In this document: positions 1 to 5,628 of the stretch, one piece after another
How positions within the stretch are numbered: position 1 is the stretch's first letter
Layout of the letters: each line of letters starts with the position of its first letter
Source: Campylobacterota bacterium
GTDB taxonomy: Bacteria > Campylobacterota > Campylobacteria > Campylobacterales > SZUA-545
DNA length: 5,628 nucleotides
NCBI GenBank assembly: GCA_025997415.1
Contig: BNUO01000098.1
Span: forward strand, 1 to 5,628
Direction of reading: 5' to 3'
Notes under the pieces: generated by a model
What the model saw: only the letters and a program-made list of their open reading frames with translations
What the model was told of the DNA's origin: nothing
The model's database searches: none
Translations under genes and position numbers: made by a program

Positions 1-1286
1 CCGCGTTTGTACTCAAACTTATCAACCGCCTTCATCAAGCCTATATTGCCCTCTTGGATCAAGTCCAAAAACGGTAATCCGCGATTGGTGTAACGCTTGG
101 CGATCGAAACAACCAGTCGGAGGTTGGATTTTGACATACGAACCTTCGCCACATCGCTGATCCTCTTGCCGCGTTTGATTTGCTCTAGCACCGCTTTTAG
201 GCTATCTTCGTCTAGATCGAACTGCGTTTTACCCGCATTCTTTGTCCAAACGAGCTTTTTGATGTCCATATAAACGCTAACCATCGTCGCTTCAGAAACA
301 AAACTAGTAATCTCCTCTTTGCTCATTTTGGTGATATTTTCCAACAGTTTTTGGTGGGTGATTCTGTGGTTATCATTAAATAGCGGCAGGCGGTATTCCA
401 GCTTTTTCAACTCTCGCTCAAAGTGGGATTCACTCTTGATACTCGTCTCCATCGCGCGCACAAGTTCGCCGATAAGTTTGCTGGTTGGTCCCAACTCCAA
501 AAGACACTGTTTTACGCCATTTTTCTTGTAGGCGCTAACCAAACAAGCTAGAGTTTTTGCGACTGGATCGCCCTGTGCAAACAACTCTCTTTTATTGGTT
601 TTTTCCCACTCTTTTTTTGCCCTTTCTAACGCCTCAAAGCTCTCCAAAACCTTCGCAACTCGTTTATCGTCTTTTCTGGCGTTTAACAGCTTTTCGCCAT
701 CTTCATCAACGCTGTCTTCCTCACTTTCAGGCTCTTCTTCGCCGAGCGAATCTTCATCGTCATCAAAGCTCTTAAACAGCTCTTTCACGCGCCGTTCGCG
801 GTTGATCAGTGCGTCTTTGTAGTCTAGAATAAAATCGACAAGATACGAGACGGAACATACAGCGTCGATGATCATATCTTCGCCGTATTTGATCTGTTTA
901 CTGATCTCGATCTCTTCTTCTTTTGTTAGAAGCGGAATCTGCCCCATTTCACGCAGATACATTCGCACGGGTGAATCCGACCTACTCCACTCCAAAAGTT
1001 CGCGCTCTTTGAGAATATCCATCTCATCATCGCCGCCCCCCTCTTGCATCTTTTGCAATTTCTCTTGGCGGCGTTTTGCATCTTGCCTATTCTTGTGTCC
1101 TACAACCTCCGCATTTGTGAGTAGCTCAACATTGCATTTTTCGGCAAACTCTAAAACTTTTTTGGCAAAAGCGGTATTTGGAATCTTATTGGTTATACTC
1201 GTGATCTCCTCAAAGGTGAGCATCGAACCTTTGTGATCATCAAATAGCTCTTTTAGCTGGTTTTGCGGCGTTTTTTTCTCTGACAT
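1..1286 (-). CDS. rpoD: RNA polymerase primary sigma factor RpoD (sigma-70), C-terminal part outside window
   Basis: Housekeeping sigma factor that directs core RNA polymerase to -10/-35 promoters. The frame is open for 428 codons from the ATG at 1286 and leaves the window at base 1, so this is the N-terminal portion of a protein normally about 600-680 residues long. Region 1.2 lies at about residues 100-135 ([15 protein letters not shown]). An acidic non-conserved insert covers about 173-198. Region 2.1-2.2 lies at about 385-428 ([17 protein letters not shown], then [20 protein letters not shown]). Regions 2.3-4.2, which read the promoter, are beyond the edge. The start is supported by AAAGGAG five to six bases upstream. 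The acidic insert and flanking segments resemble Helicobacter RpoD from memory. A TATAAT box precedes the gene, and mogA lies upstream on the same strand with no terminator seen between them. Confidence 0.97.
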   Translation of the reverse strand, partial: MSEKKTPQNQLKELFDDHKGSMLTFEEITSITNKIPNTAFAKKVLEFAEKCNVELLTNAEVVGHKNRQDAKRRQEKLQKMQEGGGDDEMDILKERELLEWSRSDSPVRMYLREMGQIPLLTKEEEIEISKQIKYGEDMIIDAVCSVSYLVDFILDYKDALINRERRVKELFKSFDDDEDSLGEEEPESEEDSVDEDGEKLLNARKDDKRVAKVLESFEALERAKKEWEKTNKRELFAQGDPVAKTLACLVSAYKKNGVKQCLLELGPTSKLIGELVRAMETSIKSESHFERELKKLEYRLPLFNDNHRITHQKLLENITKMSKEEITSFVSEATMVSVYMDIKKLVWTKNAGKTQFDLDEDSLKAVLEQIKRGKRISDVAKVRMSKSNLRLVVSIAKRYTNRGLPFLDLIQEGNIGLMKAVDKFEYKR

Positions 1287-1339
1287 AGTCGCTCCTTTGG
1301 GATCATAATTTGAACAAGACAGCGGGACAAAAGGCGCGG

Positions 1340-1345
1340 ATTATA
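1340..1345 (-). promoter_or_regulatory. Probable rpoD promoter, -10 box TATAAT
   Basis: On the minus strand a perfect TATAAT hexamer, preceded by TTTTGGG, sits in the 82-base gap between mogA and rpoD. Transcription would begin near 1333, giving a leader of about 47 bases before the rpoD ATG. No good -35 hexamer is visible at the expected distance, which is common for sigma-70 promoters in Campylobacterota. The box suggests rpoD is expressed independently of the upstream operon as well as by read-through. Confidence 0.6.
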
Positions 1346-1368
1346 CCCAAAATACGCTTGCTATCAGT

Positions 1369-1896
1369 TTAAGGGCGGGGTCTAAAAGCCTTGATCGCCG
1401 CCTCGTTCGTCTCAATATACGGCGCACCGATGAGATCAAGGCAGTACGGTACGGCTGGAAAAACCGCCTCCAAACACTCCTCGATCGACTTTGGTTTGCC
1501 GGGCAGATTGACGATCAGCGACTGGGAGCGAATAGCGGCGGTTTGACGCGAAAGAATCGCCGTTGGCACAAAACTGAGGCTTGTCTGACGCATTAGCTCG
1601 CCAAAACCGGGCAGCTCCTTGTGGCAGACAGCCCTCATCGCCTCCGGCGTAACATCTCTAGGCGCTGGTCCTGTGCCGCCCGTTGTTAGCACCAGAGCGC
1701 AGCAAGCGCGATCGCATAGGTCGATTAACGCCGCTTCGATCAGCGGCTGTTCGTCGGCGATAATTCGATAATCGTACTCGTGCGGCGTGGAAATATAACG
1801 ATCCAGTACCGTCATAATCGCCTTGCCACTAATATCTTCATACTCACCTCGACTTGCGCGATCGCTTAAAACTAAAACCCCAATCTTTACACTCAT
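1369..1896 (-). CDS. mogA: Molybdopterin adenylyltransferase MogA
   Basis: Cytosolic enzyme of molybdenum cofactor biosynthesis that adenylates molybdopterin before MoeA inserts molybdate. The 175-residue product covers the whole MoaB/Mog fold. The opening IGVLVLSDRASRGEY is family-typical, the molybdopterin-binding loop TTGGTGPAPRDVTPEA is at about 71-86, then come PGFGELMRQ and the VNLPGKPKSI segment. Residues aligning to the E. coli MogA active-site aspartates D49 and D82 are present as D48 and D81. The segment SFVPTAILSRQ and the ending PYIETNEAAIKAFRP match MogA better than MoaB. It is slightly shorter than E. coli MogA (195). The ATG overlaps the bioV TGA (ATGA) and has GGAG five bases upstream, so translation is probably coupled. 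Confidence 0.93.
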   Translation of the reverse strand: MSVKIGVLVLSDRASRGEYEDISGKAIMTVLDRYISTPHEYDYRIIADEQPLIEAALIDLCDRACCALVLTTGGTGPAPRDVTPEAMRAVCHKELPGFGELMRQTSLSFVPTAILSRQTAAIRSQSLIVNLPGKPKSIEECLEAVFPAVPYCLDLIGAPYIETNEAAIKAFRPRP

Positions 1897-2405
1897 TTTT
1901 TCTCCTTGTAGCCCAGCAGATGATCTGCATTTTTGATGAACAAAACTTCGCAGTTACACTTCAGAAAAAACTCTCTTGCTGCTTCTGCATTAACAATTCG
2001 ATCATCTCCGCCGATCAAAGCGGTAATCTTAACGCCTTTTAACGCATTAAACTTTTCTATTTCCCAACGGTAATTAAGCAGCAGCTCTAGATCGCTTCTT
2101 TGCGGATTTGGGTCATAAAAGCGCGTATCGCATTGACCGCAAAGTTCGTAAAAATTACGCATATATTCTTCGTCGTTTTTGGCAAAACCTATTAACTGTA
2201 ACCGCTTGAACTTTTCGTCTTTGTCCTGAAAAAAAGCGGGCGAAAGGAGCGTCAAATGATCGACTCTTGTTTGTGCGCTTAAAGCAAACTCAAACGCCTT
2301 GATCGCTCCCAAACTAAAGCCCGCCGCGCTAAACGCTCCGCTTGGCAAACGATCGCAAAAGAGTTCGCTTTCGTTTGCAAACCCAAAGCCGCTAAAAAAG
2401 GTCAT
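1893..2405 (-). CDS. bioV: Probable pimeloyl-ACP methyl ester esterase, BioV type (alpha/beta hydrolase)
   Basis: Probable biotin-pathway esterase that removes the methyl group from pimeloyl-ACP methyl ester, ending the BioC-dependent synthesis of the pimelate chain. The 170-residue product is a compact alpha/beta hydrolase: nucleophile elbow GFSLG with Ser31, an acidic loop GGDDRIV (Asp134 or Asp135) and NADHLLG with His162, giving a complete Ser-Asp-His triad in the right order. The start [14 protein letters not shown] and the small size fit BioV, described from Helicobacter, rather than the longer BioH. The chosen ATG overlaps the preceding FtsH-like gene by 14 bases and has a weak purine-rich site (AAGAGAG) about eight to nine bases upstream. 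An in-frame upstream start at 2450 would add 15 residues unlike the family. The name rests on remembered similarity, so another small acyl-ester hydrolase is possible. Confidence 0.75.
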   Translation of the reverse strand: MTFFSGFGFANESELFCDRLPSGAFSAAGFSLGAIKAFEFALSAQTRVDHLTLLSPAFFQDKDEKFKRLQLIGFAKNDEEYMRNFYELCGQCDTRFYDPNPQRSDLELLLNYRWEIEKFNALKGVKITALIGGDDRIVNAEAAREFFLKCNCEVLFIKNADHLLGYKEKK

Positions 2406-3777
2406 ACGAAACGCTCTCTTCGCCCAAAAGCCGCGCGGCAAGCGGTGCAACTTTGTCCAAATTGAGGTTCGCGATCGCGGCGCTCAACGCTTCATCAAGC
2501 AGCTTGATCTCGCGCCCTGTGGCATTAAACGCCTGTTCGTAGCGCTCGGTTAGCTGTTTTGCCAGCGCAATGTCGGTTTCGCAAAAGCTCACCCCGCTTT
2601 CATTCGTTACCTGCCAAAGCGCAATCCCACCAAGCCGCGCGGCAATCGATGCAAAAAGCGCCGCCTCGCCAACAATCCCCTGCTGCGGCGCAAAAAAATC
2701 GCCCATTAGCCGCACCGATTCAAACTTCAGTCCCATCTGCTTGCCCACGATCGCCTTTGCCGCTTGATAGCGAGAGAGTTTTTCGCTAGTCGTCTCGTCC
2801 AAAAGTTCGCCGCTTTTTTTGAGGCTGATCACCTTTTCTTTGACCGCTTCCACATCAACATCTTCGATCGTGTTTGCGTTGCGCTTGATCGCATGCAAAG
2901 CGGCTTCATTGGCAAGTACGGCAAGCGCCGCACCGCTAAAACCAACCGTGCGCTCGGCAAGTTTTGCGAGATTTAGCGTATGCGGTTTTCCGCCAAAAAC
3001 GATCGCCAAAATCTGCTCGCGATCGTGCGCGTGCGGCAAGCCAACTTCAATTCGCCTATCAAACCTCCCCGGTCTTAGAAGCGCATCGTCTAACATCTCG
3101 ATTCGGTTTGTCGCCGCCAGCACAACCACCTGTGCGCCGCTCTCAAAACCGTCCATCTCGGTTAGCAGTTGGTTAAGCGTATTTTCGCGCTCATCGCCGC
3201 GCATTCCGCCACGCGATTTACCCACCGCGTCGATCTCGTCAATGAACACAATCGATGGCGCATGGCGACGCGCATTTGCAAATAGTTCTCGCACTTTTTT
3301 GGGTCCCACACCCACATAAAGATGTGCAAAACTTGACCCGCTGGCATAGAAAAACGGCACACCCGCTTCACCCGCGATCGCCTTCGCCATTAGTGTTTTT
3401 CCGACGCCCGGAGGACCCGCTAACAACACACCACGCGGCAGAACCACGCCAAACTTTCGATATTTCGCGGGATTTTTGAAAAAATCAACAATCTCGTCAA
3501 GCTCGTCGCGCACAAGTTGCAATCCCGCAACCTGCTTAAATGTTACAGATGATCGCACGGGCAAAAAGCTAGTATCTACCACATCTTGTTTCTCGCCAAT
3601 CGTCGAATGATTGTCGATTTTCATTCGGCGCTCATTGAAGACAATCATCATCGCAGAAATCACAGCCAAAAGCGTAACAATCGGCGCATACCAGGGTGTG
3701 GAAATGGCAAAACTAAGTGTTAAAATGAGGAGCGCAAACGCAAGAATTGCGATCTGCAAACTACCGAATTTTGGCAT
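2392..3777 (-). CDS. FtsH-like membrane AAA ATPase with degenerate M41 protease domain
   Basis: Membrane-anchored AAA+ ATPase related to the FtsH quality-control protease. Numbering is from a GTG at 3780; the adjacent ATG at 3777 is preferred and gives 461 residues. Two hydrophobic helices (about 8-27 and 32-48) are joined by only a few residues, so the usual FtsH periplasmic domain of roughly 75 residues is missing. The ATPase core is intact: Walker A GPPGVGKT (122-129), pore loop YVGVGP (155-160), Walker B VFIDEID (178-184) and second region of homology LLRPGRFDR with arginine fingers R239 and R242. Where FtsH has the zinc motif HEAGH, this protein reads YQAAK (338-342), losing both histidines and the glutamate; an aspartate aligned with the third zinc ligand (D403) remains. 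It is also shorter than FtsH (about 600-650). It is therefore probably an unfoldase or chaperone without peptidase activity. AAAAGG precedes the start. First gene of the ftsH-like/bioV/mogA operon. Confidence 0.9.
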   Translation of the reverse strand: MPKFGSLQIAILAFALLILTLSFAISTPWYAPIVTLLAVISAMMIVFNERRMKIDNHSTIGEKQDVVDTSFLPVRSSVTFKQVAGLQLVRDELDEIVDFFKNPAKYRKFGVVLPRGVLLAGPPGVGKTLMAKAIAGEAGVPFFYASGSSFAHLYVGVGPKKVRELFANARRHAPSIVFIDEIDAVGKSRGGMRGDERENTLNQLLTEMDGFESGAQVVVLAATNRIEMLDDALLRPGRFDRRIEVGLPHAHDREQILAIVFGGKPHTLNLAKLAERTVGFSGAALAVLANEAALHAIKRNANTIEDVDVEAVKEKVISLKKSGELLDETTSEKLSRYQAAKAIVGKQMGLKFESVRLMGDFFAPQQGIVGEAALFASIAARLGGIALWQVTNESGVSFCETDIALAKQLTERYEQAFNATGREIKLLDEALSAAIANLNLDKVAPLAARLLGEESVSYDLF

Positions 3778-3807
3778 CACAAAAGCCTTTTTGTTTGTTT
3801 TGCCTCA

Positions 3808-3816
3808 ATTATGACA
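3808..3816 (-). promoter_or_regulatory. Probable promoter of the ftsH-like/bioV/mogA operon, extended -10
   Basis: Read on the minus strand this is TGTCATAAT, an extended -10 element (TGn plus CATAAT, five of six matches to TATAAT). It would start transcription near 3800, about 23 bases before the ATG at 3777, leaving room for the AAAAGG ribosome-binding site. No convincing -35 hexamer is visible. The assignment rests on motif and position only. Confidence 0.5.
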
Positions 3817-3866
3817 TAACGGAAGTTTGGCGTATTGCGTGCGCGAGGCGTCGCTACAAGTCGTAT

Positions 3867-3895
3867 GCCCTGTCGGTCTCAAAACAGACAAGGGC
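3867..3895. other. Imperfect hairpin in the divergent intergenic region
   Basis: GCCCTGTC (3867-3874) pairs with GACAAGGGC (3887-3895) with one bulged A. An inner alternative pairs GTCT (3876-3879) with AGAC (3886-3889). It lies between the two divergent promoters and outside both predicted transcripts. No T-run follows on either strand, so it does not look like an intrinsic terminator. It could be an operator, part of a small RNA or chance. The rest of the 270-base gap between 3778 and 4047 shows only the two promoters and no credible ORF. Confidence 0.35.
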
Positions 3896-3980
3896 GTGAG
3901 CAAAAACGCTGAAACGCCGCCGATTCTTGCGCCCAAGCCAAATAGGGAGTGTAACTTTCCTGTGGTTTAATTTTGCAATT

Positions 3981-3989
3981 TGATACAAT
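3981..3989 (+). promoter_or_regulatory. Probable promoter of the symporter gene, extended -10
   Basis: TGATACAAT is an extended -10 element (TGn plus TACAAT, five of six to TATAAT) preceded by a T-rich stretch (TTTAATTTTGCAATT), as is usual for sigma-70 promoters of Campylobacterota. Transcription would begin near 3997, leaving a leader of about 50 bases before the ATG at 4048. This also argues against translation starting at the in-frame TTG at 3973, which lies upstream of the -10 box. Confidence 0.55.
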
Positions 3990-4047
3990 AAAACCGCTTG
4001 CGTTGGGATCGAGTGCAAGGCAACGAGAAATGAAAACGGGAGTTTTT

Positions 4048-5247
4048 ATGGCAAAACCATTCAAATTGGGACTTGTTTCAAAATTGCTGATCGGCATTGT
4101 ACTTGGTATTTTGATCGGGCAGTTTATGCCACATTGGTTTGATCGAATTATCATTACGGCATCGTCCATTTTCAGTGTGTTTTTAAAGTTTGTTATCCCG
4201 CTGATGATTTTGGCATTTGTAACGATGGGTATTGCCGATCTCAGTAAGGGTGCGGGCAAGCTACTTTTAATTACAGGAGTTATTGCTTATTGCTCAACGC
4301 TGATTTTTGGCTCTATGGCATTTGGCGTGGCGATCAACCTTTTTCCCAGCTTTTTAACGCCCGAAGCGCTCGCCAAGATCGGTGATGCCGAAGCGGGAAT
4401 GCTGACCCCATATATCCATTTACCTTTGCCGCCGCTTATGGATGTTTTTTCCGCATTGATTTTGGCGTTTATTTTGGGTTTGTGTATAAGCGCAATGCGA
4501 GGAATTGAGCTGCACGATGCGATATATAATCCGATGAAAGAGTTTTCAAATGTGATCAATAAAGTGTTAAATGTGGTGATCGTTCCGCTACTGCCGCTAT
4601 TTATCTGCGGAATTTTTGTTAATATGACGGTTTCTGGTCAAACTTTTGCAATTTTAGGCATTTTATGGAAGGTGTTTTTAGCCGTTATAATTATGCACTC
4701 TATCTGCCTTTTGACGCTGTTTTCTATTTCGGGCGCAATCACTAGAAAAAATCCATTTCGTATGCTCAAAAATCAGATCCCCGGATACCTATCCGCTATC
4801 GGTACGCAGTCTTCCGCCGCAACGATTCCTGTCAATCTAAAATGCGCCGAAGCTAATGGAGTATCTGCACAGATTAGAAACTTTGTTATTCCTCTTTGCG
4901 CAAATATCCATATGCCCGGATCGATGATCACTATTACAAGCTGCGTTACCGCCGTTTTGTTAATGTACCCTGAAATGCCGATTGGATTAGGGCTTATTAT
5001 TCCGTTTATTATGACGCTCGGTATTGCGATGATAGCCTCCCCCGGTGCCCCCGGCGGTTCGATAATGACGGCGCTTCCGTTTTTAATTATGGTGGGCATA
5101 CAACCTGAAAGTTCGCTGCCGGGACTTTTGATCGCACTATACATCACGCAGGATAGCTTCGGCACGGCGTGTAATGTTTCGGGCGATAACGCAATATCAA
5201 ATATAGTCGACAAAATCAATGAATCTTTTGAAAAGAGCGCCGCATAA
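4048..5247 (+). CDS. Sodium:solute symporter of the DAACS (SLC1/GltP/SstT) family, substrate uncertain
   Basis: Inner-membrane secondary transporter of 399 residues, close to the usual family size, that should couple uptake of an amino acid or carboxylate to a cation gradient. Hydrophobic segments run along the whole length, beginning VSKLLIGIVLGILIG (10-24). Family landmarks in order: serine-rich hairpin 1 QSSAATIP (254-261); NIHMPGS (286-292) where GltPh has NMDGT; hairpin 2 SPGAPGGS (331-338); and the last helix with D369, N376 and D380 (QDSFGTACNVSGD), matching GltPh D394, N401 and D405. The position of GltPh R397, which holds the acidic side chain of aspartate, is glycine (G372), and GltPh D390 is tyrosine (Y365). 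An acidic substrate is therefore doubtful; a neutral amino acid, as in SstT, is a reasonable guess. ATG 4048 was chosen because GGGAG lies five bases upstream; ATG 4030 is an alternative. It is monocistronic as far as visible, with no clear terminator after the stop. Confidence 0.92.
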   Translation: MAKPFKLGLVSKLLIGIVLGILIGQFMPHWFDRIIITASSIFSVFLKFVIPLMILAFVTMGIADLSKGAGKLLLITGVIAYCSTLIFGSMAFGVAINLFPSFLTPEALAKIGDAEAGMLTPYIHLPLPPLMDVFSALILAFILGLCISAMRGIELHDAIYNPMKEFSNVINKVLNVVIVPLLPLFICGIFVNMTVSGQTFAILGILWKVFLAVIIMHSICLLTLFSISGAITRKNPFRMLKNQIPGYLSAIGTQSSAATIPVNLKCAEANGVSAQIRNFVIPLCANIHMPGSMITITSCVTAVLLMYPEMPIGLGLIIPFIMTLGIAMIASPGAPGGSIMTALPFLIMVGIQPESSLPGLLIALYITQDSFGTACNVSGDNAISNIVDKINESFEKSAA

Positions 5248-5283
5248 AAAGCGAGCGTGTATAAGGAGCGGAAGCAGTTTCGA

Positions 5284-5499
5284 TCACCCGATTTTGAAGC
5301 GATCAAAAACCACCTCAAAATCGCGATCATCATCGACAGCATTGACACCTTGCTGAGCCTGATTGCTCACTATAACATTGATAGCGCCCATTACACCGCT
5401 GACTGCTGCGCCAATGCCTGTGCCTATACCCGGAATAATGCTGCCTACCATCGCTCCCATCATTGCACCTTCTACTGCGCCTGATACTGCGCTGGTCAT
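5284..5499 (-). CDS. Small glycine-zipper peptide (71 residues), function unknown
   Basis: Not recognised as a named gene. The predicted peptide has a hydrophobic, glycine-rich N-terminal two thirds: G7, G11, G15 and G19 form three consecutive GxxxG repeats, a PGIGTGIG turn follows (23-30), then a second hydrophobic stretch (AAVSGVMGAINVIV, 31-44). The C-terminal tail is polar and acidic (DDDRDFEVVFDR). This is the pattern of two membrane-inserting helices packed through a glycine zipper, as in some bacteriocins, toxins, holins and outer-membrane-associated small proteins; no double-glycine leader or lipobox is evident. The ATG at 5499 is preferred because AGGGA lies five bases upstream; a TTG at 5514 would add five residues and lacks a clear site. 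It ends 36 bases from the symporter stop, tail to tail. The glycine periodicity is hard to explain as a chance reading frame, but expression is unproven. Confidence 0.62.
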   Translation of the reverse strand: MTSAVSGAVEGAMMGAMVGSIIPGIGTGIGAAVSGVMGAINVIVSNQAQQGVNAVDDDRDFEVVFDRFKIG

Positions 5500-5517
5500 T
5501 GCTGTCCCTGCCAATCA

Positions 5518-5555
5518 TTTCGATGACACTTTTCGCTAGAAAAGGGTCATCGAAA
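5518..5555. repeat. Strong near-perfect inverted repeat (hairpin) between divergent start sites
   Basis: TTTCGATGAC (5518-5527) pairs perfectly with GTCATCGAAA (5546-5555), and CTTTTC (5529-5534) with GAAAAG (5539-5544). The stem is 16 base pairs with a single A/G mismatch (5528/5545) and a four-base loop GCTA. No T-run follows on either strand, so it is not a standard intrinsic terminator. It lies 18 bases upstream of the small glycine-zipper ORF start, and its right arm runs into the ribosome-binding site of the gene starting at 5566. It could be a dimeric-regulator operator, an RNA structure controlling translation, or a scattered repeat element. Confidence 0.85.
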
Positions 5556-5565
5556 GGAAACCACA

Positions 5566-5628
5566 ATGTTCAGTGCAAAAGAGGACAACACCGTATCAAG
5601 AGAACAGGTAAAGAGGCTTCGTGCTTTG
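5566..5628 (+). CDS. Start of an unidentified rightward gene, cut by the window edge
   Basis: An ATG at 5566 opens a frame that stays open for the 21 codons to the edge. AAAGGA lies seven bases upstream (5553-5558), a good ribosome-binding site that overlaps the right arm of the hairpin. The visible residues (MFSAKEDNTVSREQVKRLRAL) are hydrophilic and charged, with no signal peptide or membrane segment, and are too few to name a family. The start is convincing because of the ribosome-binding site, but the reading frame could still close just beyond the window. Confidence 0.55.
   Translation, partial: MFSAKEDNTVSREQVKRLRAL

Noticed and set aside
868..1236. A 122-residue plus-strand open frame, serine- and cysteine-rich, and similar plus-strand frames at 319-531, 557-775 and 595-822
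   Set aside because: They lie antisense to the clearly conserved rpoD frame and have low-complexity composition without ribosome-binding sites or family motifs.
2819..3319. A 166-residue plus-strand open frame opposite the ATPase domain
   Set aside because: It is a serine/arginine/proline-rich shadow of the conserved Walker A-Walker B region on the minus strand.
3973..4047. A 25-residue longer symporter N-terminus starting at TTG 3973
   Set aside because: That start is upstream of the predicted -10 box and has no ribosome-binding site, while ATG 4048 has GGGAG at good spacing and begins with a typical family N-terminus.
5248..5310. A terminator or RNA gene between the symporter stop and the small ORF, including the small dyad TTTTGA/TCAAAA at 5292-5308
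   Set aside because: The 36-base gap has no stable stem with a T-run; the six-base dyad lies within the small ORF and is too short and AT-rich to mean much.
4773..5348. Minus-strand frames of 191 residues (4773-5348) and 126 residues (3879-4259) overlapping the symporter
   Set aside because: They are antisense to the conserved hairpin and helix motifs of the symporter; their hydrophobicity follows from the complementary codons of a membrane protein.
5257..5484. A plus-strand GTG-started frame of 75 residues rich in Cys and His, which could suggest a metal-binding peptide
   Set aside because: It begins 10 bases after the symporter stop without a proper ribosome-binding site, and its composition is what the complement of the glycine-zipper frame produces; no regular CxxC pattern is present.
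5518..5560. The strong hairpin as an intrinsic transcription terminator
   Set aside because: Neither strand has a run of T after the stem: the plus strand continues GGAAACC and the minus strand TGATTGG.
5330..5566. A second minus-strand frame of 78 residues overlapping the glycine-zipper ORF
   Set aside because: Its Arg/Cys/Gln-rich sequence is the out-of-frame reading of the glycine-zipper codons, and it reads through the hairpin.

Overview
The window looks like a chromosomal segment of a Campylobacterota (epsilonproteobacterial) bacterium with moderate GC content. The best evidence is the N-terminal two thirds of a primary sigma factor whose region 1.2 ([17 protein letters not shown]), following segment ([14 protein letters not shown]) and acidic insert resemble, from memory, the RpoD of Helicobacter. 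A short BioV-type pimeloyl-ACP methyl esterase, a form best known from Helicobacter and its relatives, agrees with this. The genus cannot be fixed from the window.

Layout. Positions 1-3777 hold one leftward (minus-strand) run, in transcription order: an FtsH-like AAA ATPase, bioV, mogA, then rpoD, which runs off the left edge. The first three genes overlap (14 bases, then an ATGA overlap) and look like one translationally coupled operon starting at an extended -10 promoter near 3808-3816. rpoD follows an 82-base gap with its own TATAAT box, so it can probably be transcribed both alone and by read-through. Positions 3778-4047 form a divergent intergenic region with a promoter for each side and an imperfect hairpin. 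Rightward from 4048 is a 399-residue DAACS/SLC1-type sodium:solute symporter. It is followed, tail to tail, by a small minus-strand ORF for a 71-residue glycine-zipper peptide. A strong near-perfect hairpin (5518-5555) then separates that ORF from the start of a rightward gene that leaves the window after 21 codons.

How the genes relate. MogA (molybdenum cofactor) and BioV (biotin) are cofactor enzymes; the FtsH-like protein is a membrane-anchored ATPase; RpoD is the housekeeping sigma factor. No shared pathway is evident, so this is more likely a conserved housekeeping gene order than a dedicated system.

The most unusual points are three. The FtsH-like protein has lost its HEXXH protease motif (YQAAK instead) and its periplasmic domain, so it looks like a pseudoprotease that keeps an intact ATPase. 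The symporter lacks the arginine that binds acidic side chains in its relatives. The right end combines a glycine-zipper microprotein with a hairpin between divergent starts. I saw no tRNA, rRNA, CRISPR array, insertion sequence or clear intrinsic terminator.
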